The notes beneath the pieces are model-generated. The model saw only the letters and a program-made list of their open reading frames with translations. It ran no database searches and had not been told where the DNA came from. A stretch of 64,000 nt of DNA, from NCBI RefSeq assembly GCF_021602585.1, contig NZ_BQIP01000007.1, positions 169,600-233,599 on the forward strand. The letters are read 5' to 3'. Position 1 is the stretch's first letter. Each line of letters starts with the position of its first letter. The DNA comes from Pseudomonas faucium (GTDB lineage Bacteria; Pseudomonadota; Gammaproteobacteria; Pseudomonadales; Pseudomonadaceae). Both the position numbers and the translations under genes were made by a program. Below are positions 48,862 through 59,117 of the stretch, piece by piece.

Positions 48862-49476
48862 ATGAAAACCCGCGACCGTATCCTTGAATGCGCCCTGCAG
48901 CTGTTCAACGCGCAGGGCGAGCCGAATGTCTCGACCCTCGAGATTGCCAACGAACTGGGCATCAGCCCGGGCAACCTGTACTACCACTTCCACGGCAAGG
49001 AGCCGCTGGTGCTGGGCCTGTTCGAGCGCTTCGAAGAAAGCCTGATGCCGTTGCTCGACCCGCCGCTGGAGGTGCGCCTGGAGGCCGAGGACTACTGGCT
49101 GTTTTTGCACCTGATCGTCGAGCACATGGCCCGCTACCGCTTCCTGTTCCAGGACCTGTCGAACCTGACCGGGCGCCTGCCCAAGCTGGCCCGTGGCATG
49201 CGCAGCCTGATCAATGGCCTCAAGCGCACCCTGGCGGCGTTGCTGGCCAGCCTCAAGGGCCAGGGGCAGGTGGTCAGCGAAACCCAGGCGCTGGGGCAGC
49301 TGGTGGAACAGATCAGCCTGACCCTGCTGTTCTCGCTGGATTACCAGCGGGTGCTGGGGCGTGAGGGCGATGTGGGGGTGGTGGTGTATCAGGTGATGAT
49401 GCTGGTGGCACCGCACCTTGAGGAGAAGCCGCGGCAGGCAGCGCAGCAGCTGGCCCGGCGGTATCTGGAGGGGTAG
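48862..49476 (+). CDS. phaD: TetR-family transcriptional activator PhaD
   Basis: 204 residues. Helix-turn-helix near residues 20-50 (STLEIANELGISPGNLYYHF), then an all-helical ligand domain. PhaD activates phaC1 and phaI promoters in P. putida and probably senses a fatty-acid metabolite. It follows phaC2 by 13 bases, sharing its transcript. Confidence 0.95.
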   Translation: MKTRDRILECALQLFNAQGEPNVSTLEIANELGISPGNLYYHFHGKEPLVLGLFERFEESLMPLLDPPLEVRLEAEDYWLFLHLIVEHMARYRFLFQDLSNLTGRLPKLARGMRSLINGLKRTLAALLASLKGQGQVVSETQALGQLVEQISLTLLFSLDYQRVLGREGDVGVVVYQVMMLVAPHLEEKPRQAAQQLARRYLEG

Positions 49477-49484
49477 GCCTGGCG

Positions 49485-49541
49485 CCATCGCCGGCAAGCC
49501 GGCTCCCACAGGTACCGTGGGAGCCGGCTTGCCGGCGATGG
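49485..49541. repeat. REP pair, 'GCCGGCAAGCCGGC' family
   Basis: Two facing units only about 4 bases apart at their inner ends, between the convergent phaD and phaF genes. Confidence 0.88.
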
Positions 49542-49554
49542 GGACGACGCGGTA

Positions 49555-50319
49555 TCAGGCCTGAGTGGCTGCGTTCACCGGTGCCGAGGGTGCGCTGCTG
49601 GCCGGGGCGGCGCTTGGCGCAGGCGCGGCGGTGGCGGCCGGGGTGGCGCTGGCAGCCGGTGCTGCAGGCTTGGCGGCGGCCGGTTTGGCCGGGGCCTTCT
49701 TCACAGCAGGCTTCTTCGCCGCAGCGGGTTTGGCCGCAGCAGGCTTGGCCGCAGGTTTGGCCGCGGCAGTCTTGGCTGCTGGTTTGGCAGCAGGCTTGGC
49801 CGCAGCGGTTTTCGCCGCAGGCTTGGCCGGGGCCTTGGCCAGTGGCTTGGCGGCGGTCTTGCTGGCAGCAGGCTTGGCCGCAGCTGCGCGCGAGCGCGCG
49901 GAAACCGGGGTCACCGAAGCGCCGGTCAGTTTCTCGATCTGCTTGGTCAGGCTGTCGACCTGCTGGTGCAGGGCCTTGATCTCGTTGCGGCTTGGCACGC
50001 CAAGGCGCGAGATGGCGCTGTTGAGGCGCTTGTCGAAGGCCTCTTCGAGCTCGCTCCACTTGCCCAGGGCGCGGTCTTTCACGCCAGACACGCGGGAAGT
50101 GGTCGAGGACTTGGCGTTCTCGGCCACGTCTTCAGCGGTTTTCTTCGCCTGCTTCTCGGCCTTCTCGCCATCTTTGACCAGCGAATCGAACAGCTTCGGG
50201 CCGTCCTGGTCGACCTTCGAATAGATACCCAGCCCCGCCAGCCAGATCTTGCGGGAGTACTTCTCGATCCCGCCGATCCAGGAGCTGCCTTCTTTGTCGG
50301 AATTCTTCTTGCCAGCCAT
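49555..50319 (-). CDS. phaF: Phasin PhaF with histone-H1-like tail
   Basis: 254 residues. The N-terminal 140 residues form the amphipathic phasin helix (WIGGIEKYSRKIWLAGLGIYS) and a short leucine-zipper-like part, shared with PhaI. The C-terminal part is a repeat of AAKPAAKTAA-type units that bind DNA, which ties granules to the nucleoid and secures even inheritance. The start at 50319 matches the family MAGKKNSD; upstream codons overlap phaI. Downstream of phaI by ten bases. Confidence 0.96.
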   Translation of the reverse strand: MAGKKNSDKEGSSWIGGIEKYSRKIWLAGLGIYSKVDQDGPKLFDSLVKDGEKAEKQAKKTAEDVAENAKSSTTSRVSGVKDRALGKWSELEEAFDKRLNSAISRLGVPSRNEIKALHQQVDSLTKQIEKLTGASVTPVSARSRAAAAKPAASKTAAKPLAKAPAKPAAKTAAAKPAAKPAAKTAAAKPAAKPAAAKPAAAKKPAVKKAPAKPAAAKPAAPAASATPAATAAPAPSAAPASSAPSAPVNAATQA

Positions 50320-50329
50320 CCTGCTCTCC

Positions 50330-50749
50330 TTATGGTTTGTGCGCGACGCGCTCGAGCAGCTCGTGCAGCTGTTCAAGCTTGATGGACAACGCCTCAACGT
50401 CATGTTTAGACGGAATGCCGAGGCGATTCAAGGCGCGGCCCACCCGTGCGTCGAAAGCCTTTTCGATCTTGTCGAGCTGAACCTCGACCTTGCCGCGTAC
50501 ACGGCTGACTTCATGGGTCGCTTCGTCGAGCTGATGGTTGGCGGCATCGAGCTCTTTGTCGATGCGCTTCTTGCCACGTTTCTCGACGCCTTCACCGGCT
50601 TTCACCAGTTCCTGGAAGTAGTCGGAACCTTCCTGGCCGACGCGCGCATAGGCGCCGATGCCTGCCAGCCAGATCTTGCGTGCGTACCCGCGAACTTCAC
50701 CCAAGGTGCTCTGGGCGTCATCCGTCTTCTTCACATTCACTTTGGCCAT
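50330..50749 (-). CDS. phaI: Phasin PhaI
   Basis: 139 residues. Granule-coating protein homologous to the N-terminal part of PhaF (GYARKIWLAGIGAYARVGQEG), without the DNA-binding tail. Mostly helical, amphipathic. A GAGG ribosome site precedes ATG 50749. First gene of phaIF, whose promoter lies in 50750-50927, divergent from the large gene that follows. No binding site for PhaD could be assigned. Confidence 0.96.
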   Translation of the reverse strand: MAKVNVKKTDDAQSTLGEVRGYARKIWLAGIGAYARVGQEGSDYFQELVKAGEGVEKRGKKRIDKELDAANHQLDEATHEVSRVRGKVEVQLDKIEKAFDARVGRALNRLGIPSKHDVEALSIKLEQLHELLERVAHKP

Positions 50750-50927
50750 GCTCTGTACCTCATGCTCATGAGTGGAGGGGAGGAACCGCCCATGGAGGTT
50801 GGGCTTGAGCATAAGGTAGTGAGGCAAATTAGAATCTTCACCCTAAGCTCGCGCTGACCTATCTACCACCGCCGCCCAGGCACCGCCGCCGAACATGCGC
50901 CTCCCTTGCCAACGGAGCGCCGATGCC

Positions 50928-53900
50928 ATGCCCCATTCACTCCCCTGCCACGCCTTCAAGCAACAGGTGGCCGCCCACTTCGCCGACCGCCCGGACCTGC
51001 GCAGCGTCATGGCCAGGGCCGCCTTCGAGGCCCTGGCAGGCCGCTACCCGTGGATCCGCAGCAATCACCCGACGCTGCAGTCGCTCGAGGGCATGGCCAT
51101 CCTGCATGCGCCGCAAGGCCCGGATGCGGCGCAGCAGAGTGACCTGCTCGATACGCTGCTTGCGCATTTCTTGAGCGGCCGCAGCATGGCCTTGGCCGCC
51201 ACCGACCAGCTCAGCCTGCAGCCCCCGGCGGTGTTCCGCGCGCAAGCACACAACCCCACCATCGACCTGCGCATGGACGATGTGAACCAGGCGTTCGACG
51301 ACATGCTGGCAACCGTTGCCCTGAGCTTTCAGCTGGCCCAGGTCAGCTTCTGGAATGGCCAGCAGGGCGACTCGCAGGTGTCGCGCCTGCGCTGGCTGGA
51401 GCAGATGCTCAAGGCAACCCTGCTCAGTGCGCTCGAACGCCAGGGCCTGGCCGAGGGTGCGAAAAGGCTGTTGTACGCGTGGCTTGCCGAAGACGGCAGC
51501 ACGCCCGCCTTGCAGGGGCTGCAGCTGTCATTGCGGCATCAGGGGGTGGAGTACCGCCAGGTATCGGCGGACCTGCTGCTGATCGCCGAGCGCGACGACG
51601 CCCGCCTGGTACTCTGGTGCCAGCCATCAGGCACTTTGCGGTGCTTCGACGACCTGCCCGGGTTTGCCCTGGCCCTGCGCGACGCGCTGGCCGACCAGCA
51701 TGACTTCGACACACTGTCGTGGGCCTGCTCGCCGGTAGTGGGCGATGCCTTTCGCTACCAGGCCAGCCAGTTGCTCAACGCCATCTTGCAGGGCATCGAG
51801 CGCGTGCCGCTTTGCACGATCGCCAAGGTCAGCGAACTGGAGCACCTCTACAGCCAGCGCTGCGACCCATCCTCGGTATTCCCGGAGCACGCCTGCATCG
51901 ACCGCCAGGCGCCGGCCATCGCCCTGCCGGCCTGGCTCGCCCAGGCCAGCGCCAGCGACCGCTTCGACTACCACCGGGCAATGCTCACGCTGGCCGCACG
52001 CCAGGCGCTGGCAAAAGGCACGGCAGCGCCGGACGGCTTCGACGACCTGCAGCGCTATACCACCCGCCGCCTGCGCGAGCAGATGCAGGCGGACCAGCCC
52101 GGCTTGCCAGTGCCAGAGCCCGACCAACTGTTGATCACGATTTCCCAGGTGATCGAGGCATCGTCCAGCGGGCCGGCGCGCCTGGAGCCGCTCAAGACCG
52201 TCACGCTCACCGAGCTGGCCATCACCCGCATGCGGGCGAACCTGAATGAAGTGGCCTCGGCAATCGCCACGCCCTGCACCCAGCCCAGCCAGAGCTGGCT
52301 GAACCTCGACTACCTCAATCGGCTGGTGCAAACGGTCGACGTGGGCGGCCAATACCCCCTGTACGTCCACGCCAGGCTGCAAGACCCGGTCGATAGAGAC
52401 GGGCGTATCCAGCGCTTCGCCAGCGCCTGGCGCAACAGCCTGCTGCTGGACGCCCTGCAGGCCAGGATCGAGGGGCACGTGAGCGAGCCTGCCTGGCACG
52501 CACTGGCGCCATGGTGCCGGGGCGCGGCAACTGCTGCGGGTGCCGCCAAGGTAGCGCCGCTGGCCTTTCACTGCACACCGGGCGCCAGCCGGGCGAACCG
52601 GGTGCACGGCATGTTCGTGATCGAGGTGGCCCACACCTGGCTGCTCTATCGCCCCCTGAGCGCGACCCGCAGGCTCGTGGCCTACGCCAGCCAGGCGGAC
52701 CTGATGGCCGCTATTCGTCGCGCCGGCCAATTGCAGCAAAGCGTCCTCGCCTGGCTGGATGATGCAGACCGCCCCCTCTACGACAACGGCGGTTTCAGCG
52801 TGCCCAACCTGCACCCGCACCTGGCCGAACTGGCCGAGTTGCTGGGGCCCGGCTCCGACCTGAGCTTCCAGAGCCTGGCGCAATTGCGGGCCCCGGCCAG
52901 CCTGGCCTTCAGCGCCTGGGCCGAGGACCTGCACAGCCAACTGCTGCAAGCCCATGCCGAGGCGATAATACTGCTGGCTTCGCGCCAGAGCGCCTCCAAT
53001 GCCGAACTGCGCTGGGCGATGGTGGTGCAGTTGGGCTGGATGGCGTTCAACACGGTCACCGTGCTGCTGCGCGGCCCCGCAGCCACGCTGGCCTGGTTGG
53101 TGGCCGCATTGGTCAGCCTGAAAACCGACCTGGCGACGTTGACCGGGGGCAGCCCCGGGGAAAAGGCCCTGGCCGCCTCCGACCTGGTCTTCAATATCGC
53201 CATGCTGCTGGTGCACGCACCCACAAGCTCACTGCCGCAGCCGGAGCAGCCCAGGCTGCGCCCGGCGCCCCGCCAGGCCGGCAGCGCGGCAACGCAGGAG
53301 CAGCCGCAGACCATCGCTTGGCAAGCGCCGGAACAGCAGCCTGCGCCCGCCCCCTTCGAGGTGAGCACCTGGGGCGATGAGCAGCGCATCGGCAACCTTC
53401 CAGCCGCGGCCCGCAACGCGCTGCTGCAACTGCGCGCCAACGTTGACCTGCAAGGGCTGGCTGCGCTGCAGCAGGGGCGCTTGCGCGGGCTATACCAGGT
53501 CGGCCAGCGCTATTACGTGAAGCTCGAGGCAACCGCCTACGAAATCGAAGAGTGCTGGACTGGCCTGCGCATCATCGGCCCCGACACCAGCAAGGGCGAC
53601 TGGCAGGCATTCGGCGGCGCCTGGGATGGTTACTACATCGTCGGCCGCGAACGCAGCCGCGGGCCGTGGCTTGCGCGCTGGAACGGCGAATGGGCGATCG
53701 ACCTGCGGCTGGCGGGCGGCATGCCCAGGTCACGCAAGGGCGTCATCGATGAAAACCGCAGCGCGATCATTGCCCTGCAAGACCTGCGCAAGCGCAACGA
53801 TGAGACGATCATGAAGAACGAGGCCTTCCTCAAGCGCTACCTGGCACTGACCAAGCCCTACGACGATGCCGCGCGGGCATTTCGCCAGGCCTTGCTGCAA

Positions 53901-55619
53901 CACCCGGGCGTAGCCCCTGAAGACCTGCCCGAAACACTGCAGGCACAGTTGCGCACGGTACAGGCGATGCGCAAGGAGGCCCGCCCGAACCTGCTGGTCA
54001 TCTCGCTGACCTATGAAAAGCAGGCCAACCTGATGGCCTCGCAAATCGAGCTGTTCACCCAGATGAGCGAGCCCCGCTTCGCCAGGCTCGACCCTCGCGG
54101 CAGTTCGGCCTATGGCCGCGGGCAGTGGGCCGAGCAATTGATCGAAACCGACCTGCACCTGTTTCACCTGTTGCTCGACCTGACCGACTACGAGGTCCTC
54201 AGGCAGCAGTCGCAGCAACTGGTGGTGCTGCCGTTCGGTGAAGAGCAAGGGCTGCTGTACCTTGCCTTTCGCGCCAACCTTGAAGCGGCGTACACCACCC
54301 ATGCGCGCGTACTGGCGGTCAGTGAACGCCTGGACCAGAACATCGCGCAGGCCCTGCTCGACAACACCCTGCAGTTCAAGAACAAGCAGTCCAAGCTTGA
54401 AGACATCATCGACCAGCGCCATTACTCGACGATCATCACCCGCGCCCAGGTCATCAGCGACCTGGCCCAGCTGGTGATTAACCGGGAGCAACTGACCAGC
54501 GACAACTTCGACGAAATGCTGCGCATGCAGGCAGCGCTGCGCAATCGCAACTTCGAGGCGGCATTGCTGAGCCATGATGGCCTGGCGGAGGCAAACCTGC
54601 CCGCCGAGGAACAGGCGGAAATCCTCGGCAATACACTGCGCGAGTACCAGGCCTCGCTGGGCAAGGCCAACTACCTGCTGTCGATGAACGACCCGGCACT
54701 GAACACTGCCCGCGTGGAGCAGTACATCCGCGAGGTGGCAGCGTTGCAGTCGGCGGCCGAGCGCGACTTGAGCAGCGCCCTGCTCGCCAGCGAAAGCGGG
54801 GCGCCTGCACAGCCTCGGCAGTTGACCTACCGCGGGCGGCCAGGCAAACCCAAGATGATCCGCACCACGCAGGGCAGAACGATCCTGGCCGAACACACCG
54901 AGGAGCAGGGCAGCCTGGCCTCCCAGACCGACCCCTTGACTCAGCAGAAGGTCCAGTACCAGCAGCACGGCGAACACTGGGAGGCCATCCCCGGTGCCGC
55001 TACTGCGCACAGCAATGCCTACCTTCGACGCGTCGGCGCCAGCCTGCTGGCGCAGAAAAACGACAAGCTTGCGCTCATTGCCCGCTACTCACGCGAACCC
55101 AACAGCCTGGCAGACCTCATGGACTGGCAAATCCAGGACATGGCGGAGATCGCCCGCCAACTGGCCGCCGGCCCGGCCGACGGCAAGGCAATGGAAACGC
55201 AGCTGAACGCAGCGGTGGAGGAGCTGCAAGCCGAAAAGCGCCGCCTGCTCATCGACGCCTACCTCAACACCCGGCACCCGGACAGCAAGGCGTTGGCCTA
55301 CCTTCACCAGCAAGACCAGGTCGAGATCAGCCTCATCACCAGGCGCAAGCGGCTCAAGGCCAATGACTACCTGGATGTCTACAGCATCCATCGCAAGCAG
55401 CCCAGGCAGATGCTCTGGGAGGCGCACTTTCACTACACCAGCGCCCAGGCCGCGCCGCGCGCCTTCGCCAAGGGCCACTTGAAGTTCTGGGAGCCCCGGG
55501 CCATGGGCCGGGACGAACGGCTGGAACGCTCGCTCGCCCCGGCAGAGCGCATAGACATCTACCGGGGCGACCTGCGCCTGGCGCAGATAGAGGGGGTGAT
55601 CCCGTTCCCGCCTGCCTGA
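50928..55619 (+). CDS. Giant toxin-like protein resembling DUF6543 / dermonecrotic-toxin-domain proteins
   Basis: 1563 residues. No Sec signal peptide. Residues ~1-690 are helical with no catalytic motif I recognise. A hydrophobic hairpin follows near 700-735 (GWMAFNTVTVLLRG ... LAWLVAALVSL). Near residues 860-950 is a conserved-looking module (GQRYYVKLEATAYEI, LRIIGP, GYYIVGRERSRGPWL, IDLRLAGGMPR). Then long helices, and a C-terminal block (KANDYLDVYSIHRKQPRQML ... HFHYTSA). These C-terminal elements resemble large Pseudomonas proteins annotated as DUF6543 or membrane-targeted toxins, from memory and not from a search. ATG 50928 is chosen because GGAG lies ten bases upstream; ATG 50895 has none. 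No immunity, VgrG or two-partner gene is adjacent. Divergent from phaIF. Confidence 0.6.
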   Translation: MPHSLPCHAFKQQVAAHFADRPDLRSVMARAAFEALAGRYPWIRSNHPTLQSLEGMAILHAPQGPDAAQQSDLLDTLLAHFLSGRSMALAATDQLSLQPPAVFRAQAHNPTIDLRMDDVNQAFDDMLATVALSFQLAQVSFWNGQQGDSQVSRLRWLEQMLKATLLSALERQGLAEGAKRLLYAWLAEDGSTPALQGLQLSLRHQGVEYRQVSADLLLIAERDDARLVLWCQPSGTLRCFDDLPGFALALRDALADQHDFDTLSWACSPVVGDAFRYQASQLLNAILQGIERVPLCTIAKVSELEHLYSQRCDPSSVFPEHACIDRQAPAIALPAWLAQASASDRFDYHRAMLTLAARQALAKGTAAPDGFDDLQRYTTRRLREQMQADQPGLPVPEPDQLLITISQVIEASSSGPARLEPLKTVTLTELAITRMRANLNEVASAIATPCTQPSQSWLNLDYLNRLVQTVDVGGQYPLYVHARLQDPVDRDGRIQRFASAWRNSLLLDALQARIEGHVSEPAWHALAPWCRGAATAAGAAKVAPLAFHCTPGASRANRVHGMFVIEVAHTWLLYRPLSATRRLVAYASQADLMAAIRRAGQLQQSVLAWLDDADRPLYDNGGFSVPNLHPHLAELAELLGPGSDLSFQSLAQLRAPASLAFSAWAEDLHSQLLQAHAEAIILLASRQSASNAELRWAMVVQLGWMAFNTVTVLLRGPAATLAWLVAALVSLKTDLATLTGGSPGEKALAASDLVFNIAMLLVHAPTSSLPQPEQPRLRPAPRQAGSAATQEQPQTIAWQAPEQQPAPAPFEVSTWGDEQRIGNLPAAARNALLQLRANVDLQGLAALQQGRLRGLYQVGQRYYVKLEATAYEIEECWTGLRIIGPDTSKGDWQAFGGAWDGYYIVGRERSRGPWLARWNGEWAIDLRLAGGMPRSRKGVIDENRSAIIALQDLRKRNDETIMKNEAFLKRYLALTKPYDDAARAFRQALLQHPGVAPEDLPETLQAQLRTVQAMRKEARPNLLVISLTYEKQANLMASQIELFTQMSEPRFARLDPRGSSAYGRGQWAEQLIETDLHLFHLLLDLTDYEVLRQQSQQLVVLPFGEEQGLLYLAFRANLEAAYTTHARVLAVSERLDQNIAQALLDNTLQFKNKQSKLEDIIDQRHYSTIITRAQVISDLAQLVINREQLTSDNFDEMLRMQAALRNRNFEAALLSHDGLAEANLPAEEQAEILGNTLREYQASLGKANYLLSMNDPALNTARVEQYIREVAALQSAAERDLSSALLASESGAPAQPRQLTYRGRPGKPKMIRTTQGRTILAEHTEEQGSLASQTDPLTQQKVQYQQHGEHWEAIPGAATAHSNAYLRRVGASLLAQKNDKLALIARYSREPNSLADLMDWQIQDMAEIARQLAAGPADGKAMETQLNAAVEELQAEKRRLLIDAYLNTRHPDSKALAYLHQQDQVEISLITRRKRLKANDYLDVYSIHRKQPRQMLWEAHFHYTSAQAAPRAFAKGHLKFWEPRAMGRDERLERSLAPAERIDIYRGDLRLAQIEGVIPFPPA

Positions 55620-55631
55620 AACCGCGCGGGG

Positions 55632-55907
55632 TCAGGCCAGCGCCTTGTCCAGCGCCCGCTCGATCTCGCTCTTGATGCTGGCGCCCATCATCGACAGCAT
55701 CATGCCCAGCTTCAGCTCGACGCGAATGCTGTCATCGAAGATGTGCACGCTGCCGTTGGCGCCGCTGCGCGCCACGTCGACGCGGTCACCGTTCCAGGTC
55801 GCCTTGAGGTCGTACTCGCGGCTCAGCTTGTCCACCAGCGCTTCGGCCTTGGCACGGGCGGCCTCGCGGCCGAGGGAGTGTTTGCGTTCGACGCTGATCT
55901 GGGTCAT
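55632..55907 (-). CDS. Polyhydroxyalkanoic acid system family protein
   Basis: 91 residues. Small alpha/beta protein: ISVERKHSLGREAARAKAEALVDKLSREYDLKATW then RVDVARSGANGSVHIFDDSIRVELKLGMMLSMM. It matches the family named after PHA granule loci (PHA_gran_rgn). Function is not known. It is convergent with the giant gene and divergent from ubiE; in close relatives it lies near phaIF, so the giant gene appears to separate them. Confidence 0.8.
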   Translation of the reverse strand: MTQISVERKHSLGREAARAKAEALVDKLSREYDLKATWNGDRVDVARSGANGSVHIFDDSIRVELKLGMMLSMMGASIKSEIERALDKALA

Positions 55908-56031
55908 GCGGGTGTTCCTGGATATGAAGACATAATCGCCATTATGCCCGCCCCTGCCCCACGGCACACCCCGCCAAGACAAATCCGCCCGTTCGCCCTA
56001 GAATGGCGGTAATTTTTTCCGGTGAAGCGAT

Positions 56032-56802
56032 ATGAACGACCAGCGCAAAGGCGAACACGCCGAACCCACCACGCATTTCGGCTACCAGGACGTCCCCGAG
56101 AGCCAGAAGGCGAAGAAAGTCGCCGAAGTGTTCCACTCGGTGGCCGCCAAGTATGACCTGATGAACGACGTGCTTTCCGGCGGCATGCACCGCCTGTGGA
56201 AGCGCTTCACCATCGAGCTGTCGGGCGTGCGCACCGGCAACCGGGTGCTGGACATCGCCGGCGGTACCGGTGACCTGGCCGCCAAGTTCTCGCGCCTGGT
56301 CGGCCCGACTGGCCAGGTGGTGCTCGCCGACATCAACGAATCGATGCTCAAGGTCGGCCGTGACCGCCTGCTCGACCGTGGCGTGGCCGGCAACATCGAG
56401 TTCGTCCAGGCCGACGCCGAGAAGCTGCCGTTCCCGGACAACCACTTCGACTGCGTGACCATCGCCTTCGGCCTGCGCAACGTCACCCACAAGGACGAAG
56501 CCATCCGCTCGATGCTGCGCGTGCTCAAGCCAGGCGGCCGCCTGCTGGTGCTGGAGTTCTCCAAGCCGACCAGCAAGCTGATGTCCAAGGCCTACGACGC
56601 CTACTCGTTCGCCTTCATGCCACTGGCCGGCAAGCTGATCACCAATGACTCGGAAAGCTACCGTTACCTCGCCGAGTCGATCCGCATGCACCCCGACCAG
56701 GAAACCCTCAAGGCCATGATGGTCGATGCCGGCTTCGACCGCGTCACCTACCACAACATGACCAGCGGCATCGTCGCCGTGCACCGGGGAATCAAGCCCT
56801 GA
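56032..56802 (+). CDS. ubiE: Ubiquinone/menaquinone C-methyltransferase UbiE
   Basis: 256 residues. SAM-dependent C-methylation of the quinone ring. Motif [17 protein letters not shown], motif near [16 protein letters not shown] (UbiE signature) and [15 protein letters not shown]. The stop overlaps the ubiJ start as TGATG. Start of the ubiE-ubiJ-ubiB operon. Confidence 0.97.
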   Translation: MNDQRKGEHAEPTTHFGYQDVPESQKAKKVAEVFHSVAAKYDLMNDVLSGGMHRLWKRFTIELSGVRTGNRVLDIAGGTGDLAAKFSRLVGPTGQVVLADINESMLKVGRDRLLDRGVAGNIEFVQADAEKLPFPDNHFDCVTIAFGLRNVTHKDEAIRSMLRVLKPGGRLLVLEFSKPTSKLMSKAYDAYSFAFMPLAGKLITNDSESYRYLAESIRMHPDQETLKAMMVDAGFDRVTYHNMTSGIVAVHRGIKP

Positions 56803-57425
56803 TGCTGCTGGCAGGGCTGCTCGCCAGCGTCGAACATGGCCTGAACCGCGTCTTGCGCATGGACAGCACGGCCTTGCCGCGCCTGGCCGCGCTGGAAGGC
56901 AAGGTCATCGAGATCGATTGCCGCCAGCCGGCCCTGCAGGTCTTCATCCTGCCCGATGAAGAGGGCCTGATGCTCGCCGCCCACTGGGAAGGTGAGGTCG
57001 ATTGCAGCCTGCGCGCCCCGGCCGGCAGCCTGCTGCAACTGGCCCTGGCCAAGGACAAGACCGGCGTGCTGCACACCCCGCAGGTCGAGCTGCATGGCGA
57101 CAGCGCCGTGCTGCTCGACCTGTTCGGCGTGCTGCAGGACCTGGAACTGGACTGGGAGCACGAGCTGCAGCGCTGGCTCGGCCCGGTCGCAACCGCCCTG
57201 CTCGCCGGCCACGTGCGCCTGCGCGCGCGCTGGACCCGCCAGGGCCTGGCGCGTTTCCAGCAGAACCTTTCCGAATACCTGGCCGAAGAATCGCGCACCC
57301 TGGTGGGCAAGCGTGAAGCCGAAGCCGCCTTCAGCGAGCTCGATGCGCTGAAGGTCGATATCGAACGCCTCGAGGCGCGCCTGCAGCGCCTCTCCCGATC
57401 CCTTGATACCAGCGATAACGCATGA
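56802..57425 (+). CDS. ubiJ: Ubiquinone biosynthesis accessory factor UbiJ
   Basis: 207 residues. N-terminal SCP2 sterol-carrier-like lipid-binding domain ([40 protein letters not shown]), C-terminal coiled coil ([21 protein letters not shown]). Organises the soluble Ubi complex with its lipid intermediates. Overlaps ubiB by four bases. Confidence 0.93.
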   Translation: MLLAGLLASVEHGLNRVLRMDSTALPRLAALEGKVIEIDCRQPALQVFILPDEEGLMLAAHWEGEVDCSLRAPAGSLLQLALAKDKTGVLHTPQVELHGDSAVLLDLFGVLQDLELDWEHELQRWLGPVATALLAGHVRLRARWTRQGLARFQQNLSEYLAEESRTLVGKREAEAAFSELDALKVDIERLEARLQRLSRSLDTSDNA

Positions 57426-59044
57426 AGCTGCTCGCCGTCCGCCGTCTCTTTCGCATCCAGCGCGTGGTGATCCGCTACCGTCTCGATGACCTGCTGTTCG
57501 ACCTGCCGCTGCCCTGGTGGCTGCGGAGCCTGCGCCTGCTCATGCCCTGGCGCTGGCTGCCACGCAAGCCGTCAGAGCTCAGCCGCGGTGCGCGCCTGCG
57601 CCTGGCGCTGCAGGACCTGGGGCCGATCTTCATCAAGTTCGGCCAGCTGCTGTCGACCCGCCGCGACCTGCTGCCCACCGACATCGCCGACGAGCTGATG
57701 CTGCTGCAGGACCGGGTACCGCCGTTCGACCCGAAAAAGGCCGTGGCGCTGATCGAGGCGCAACTGGGCGCCAAGGTCGGCGAGGTGTTCAGCCGCTTCG
57801 ACGTCGAACCGCTGGCCTCGGCCTCGGTGGCCCAGGTGCATGCCGCACGCCTGAAAAGCGGTGAAGAGGTGGTGGTCAAGGTGGTGCGCCCGGGCCTCAA
57901 GCCCGTGATTGCCCAGGACCTGGCCTGGCTGTTCCTGATCGCCAAGGCCGCCGAGCGGGCCTCGGCCGATGCCCGCCGGCTGCACCCGGTGGAAATCGTC
58001 GGCGACTACGAAAAGACCATCTACGACGAACTCGACCTGCTGCGCGAGGCGGCCAACGCCAGCCAGCTGCGGCGCAACTTCGAAGGTTCGGAGCTGATGT
58101 ACGTGCCGCAGGTGTACTGGGACCACTGCCGTCCCAAGGTGCTGGTGATGGAGCGTATCTACGGCGTGCCGGTCACCGACATGGCGACCCTGGCCGACCA
58201 GCGCACCGACATGAAGATGCTCGCCGAGCGCGGTGTGGAGGTGTTCTTCACCCAGGTGTTCCGCGACAGCTTCTTCCACGCCGACATGCACCCCGGCAAC
58301 ATCTTCGTCAGCACGGTCAAGCCGTGGAGCCCGCAGTACATCGCCATCGACTGCGGCATCGTCGGCAGCCTCACCGCCGAGGACCAGGACTACCTGGCGC
58401 GCAACCTGATCGCCTTCTTCAAGCGTGACTACCGCCGCGTGGCCCAGCTGCACATCGACTCGGGCTGGGTGCCAGCGCATACCAAGGTCAACGAGTTCGA
58501 AGCGGCGATCCGCACCGTGTGCGAGCCGATCTTCGAAAAACCGCTCAAGGACATCTCCTTCGGCCAGGTGTTGATGCGCCTGTTCCAGACCGCGCGGCGC
58601 TTCAACATGGAAGTGCAGCCACAGCTGGTGCTGCTGCAGAAGACCTTGCTCAACATCGAGGGCCTGGGCCGCCAGCTGTACCCCGACCTCGACCTGTGGA
58701 GCACCGCCAAGCCCTTCCTGGAACGCTGGATGCGCGAACGCATGAGCCCCAAGGCGGTGCTTGGCAACATCTACAGCCAGGCCGAGCAGCTGCCGCACCT
58801 GGCCGGCATGACCCGCGACCTGCTCGAACGCCTGTCGCAGCCGCACCTGCAAGACCCGCAGATGCCCGAGCGGCGCCGCAGCCAGGGCGACCGCTGGGCG
58901 CTGCGCCTGCTCGGCGCCGGCCTGCTCGGCGGCGGTGCGGTGCTGGCCACCGGCGCCGCCGAAGCGGCCAGCCTGGCCGCCCCCGCCGCTTGGCCGGCGT
59001 GGCTGATGCTGGCCGGCGGCCTGTACCTGATCGTGCGCCAATAG
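57422..59044 (+). CDS. ubiB: Ubiquinone biosynthesis atypical kinase UbiB
   Basis: 540 residues. ABC1/ADCK family with the KxGQ-type signature [16 protein letters not shown], the alanine-rich loop [31 protein letters not shown] and IDCGIVGSL (metal-binding Asp). Two hydrophobic C-terminal helices ([33 protein letters not shown]) anchor it in the inner membrane. ATPase needed for ubiquinone synthesis or lipid extraction. Confidence 0.97.
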   Translation: MKLLAVRRLFRIQRVVIRYRLDDLLFDLPLPWWLRSLRLLMPWRWLPRKPSELSRGARLRLALQDLGPIFIKFGQLLSTRRDLLPTDIADELMLLQDRVPPFDPKKAVALIEAQLGAKVGEVFSRFDVEPLASASVAQVHAARLKSGEEVVVKVVRPGLKPVIAQDLAWLFLIAKAAERASADARRLHPVEIVGDYEKTIYDELDLLREAANASQLRRNFEGSELMYVPQVYWDHCRPKVLVMERIYGVPVTDMATLADQRTDMKMLAERGVEVFFTQVFRDSFFHADMHPGNIFVSTVKPWSPQYIAIDCGIVGSLTAEDQDYLARNLIAFFKRDYRRVAQLHIDSGWVPAHTKVNEFEAAIRTVCEPIFEKPLKDISFGQVLMRLFQTARRFNMEVQPQLVLLQKTLLNIEGLGRQLYPDLDLWSTAKPFLERWMRERMSPKAVLGNIYSQAEQLPHLAGMTRDLLERLSQPHLQDPQMPERRRSQGDRWALRLLGAGLLGGGAVLATGAAEAASLAAPAAWPAWLMLAGGLYLIVRQ

Positions 59045-59117
59045 CCAGCCGCGCTGCTGGCTGGCACACTAGCGCAAAGGGCCCGGCACAGGAGCGGGCC
59101 CGGTTTTGGAGTCGACG

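Noticed and set aside
49575-49880. Short tandem repeats, possible CRISPR or satellite
   Set aside because: These are the codons of the AAKPAAKTAA-type tail of PhaF; no spacers or uniform repeats exist.
50895-50927. Earlier ATG of the giant gene
   Set aside because: No ribosome site precedes it, while ATG 50928 has GGAG at ten bases.
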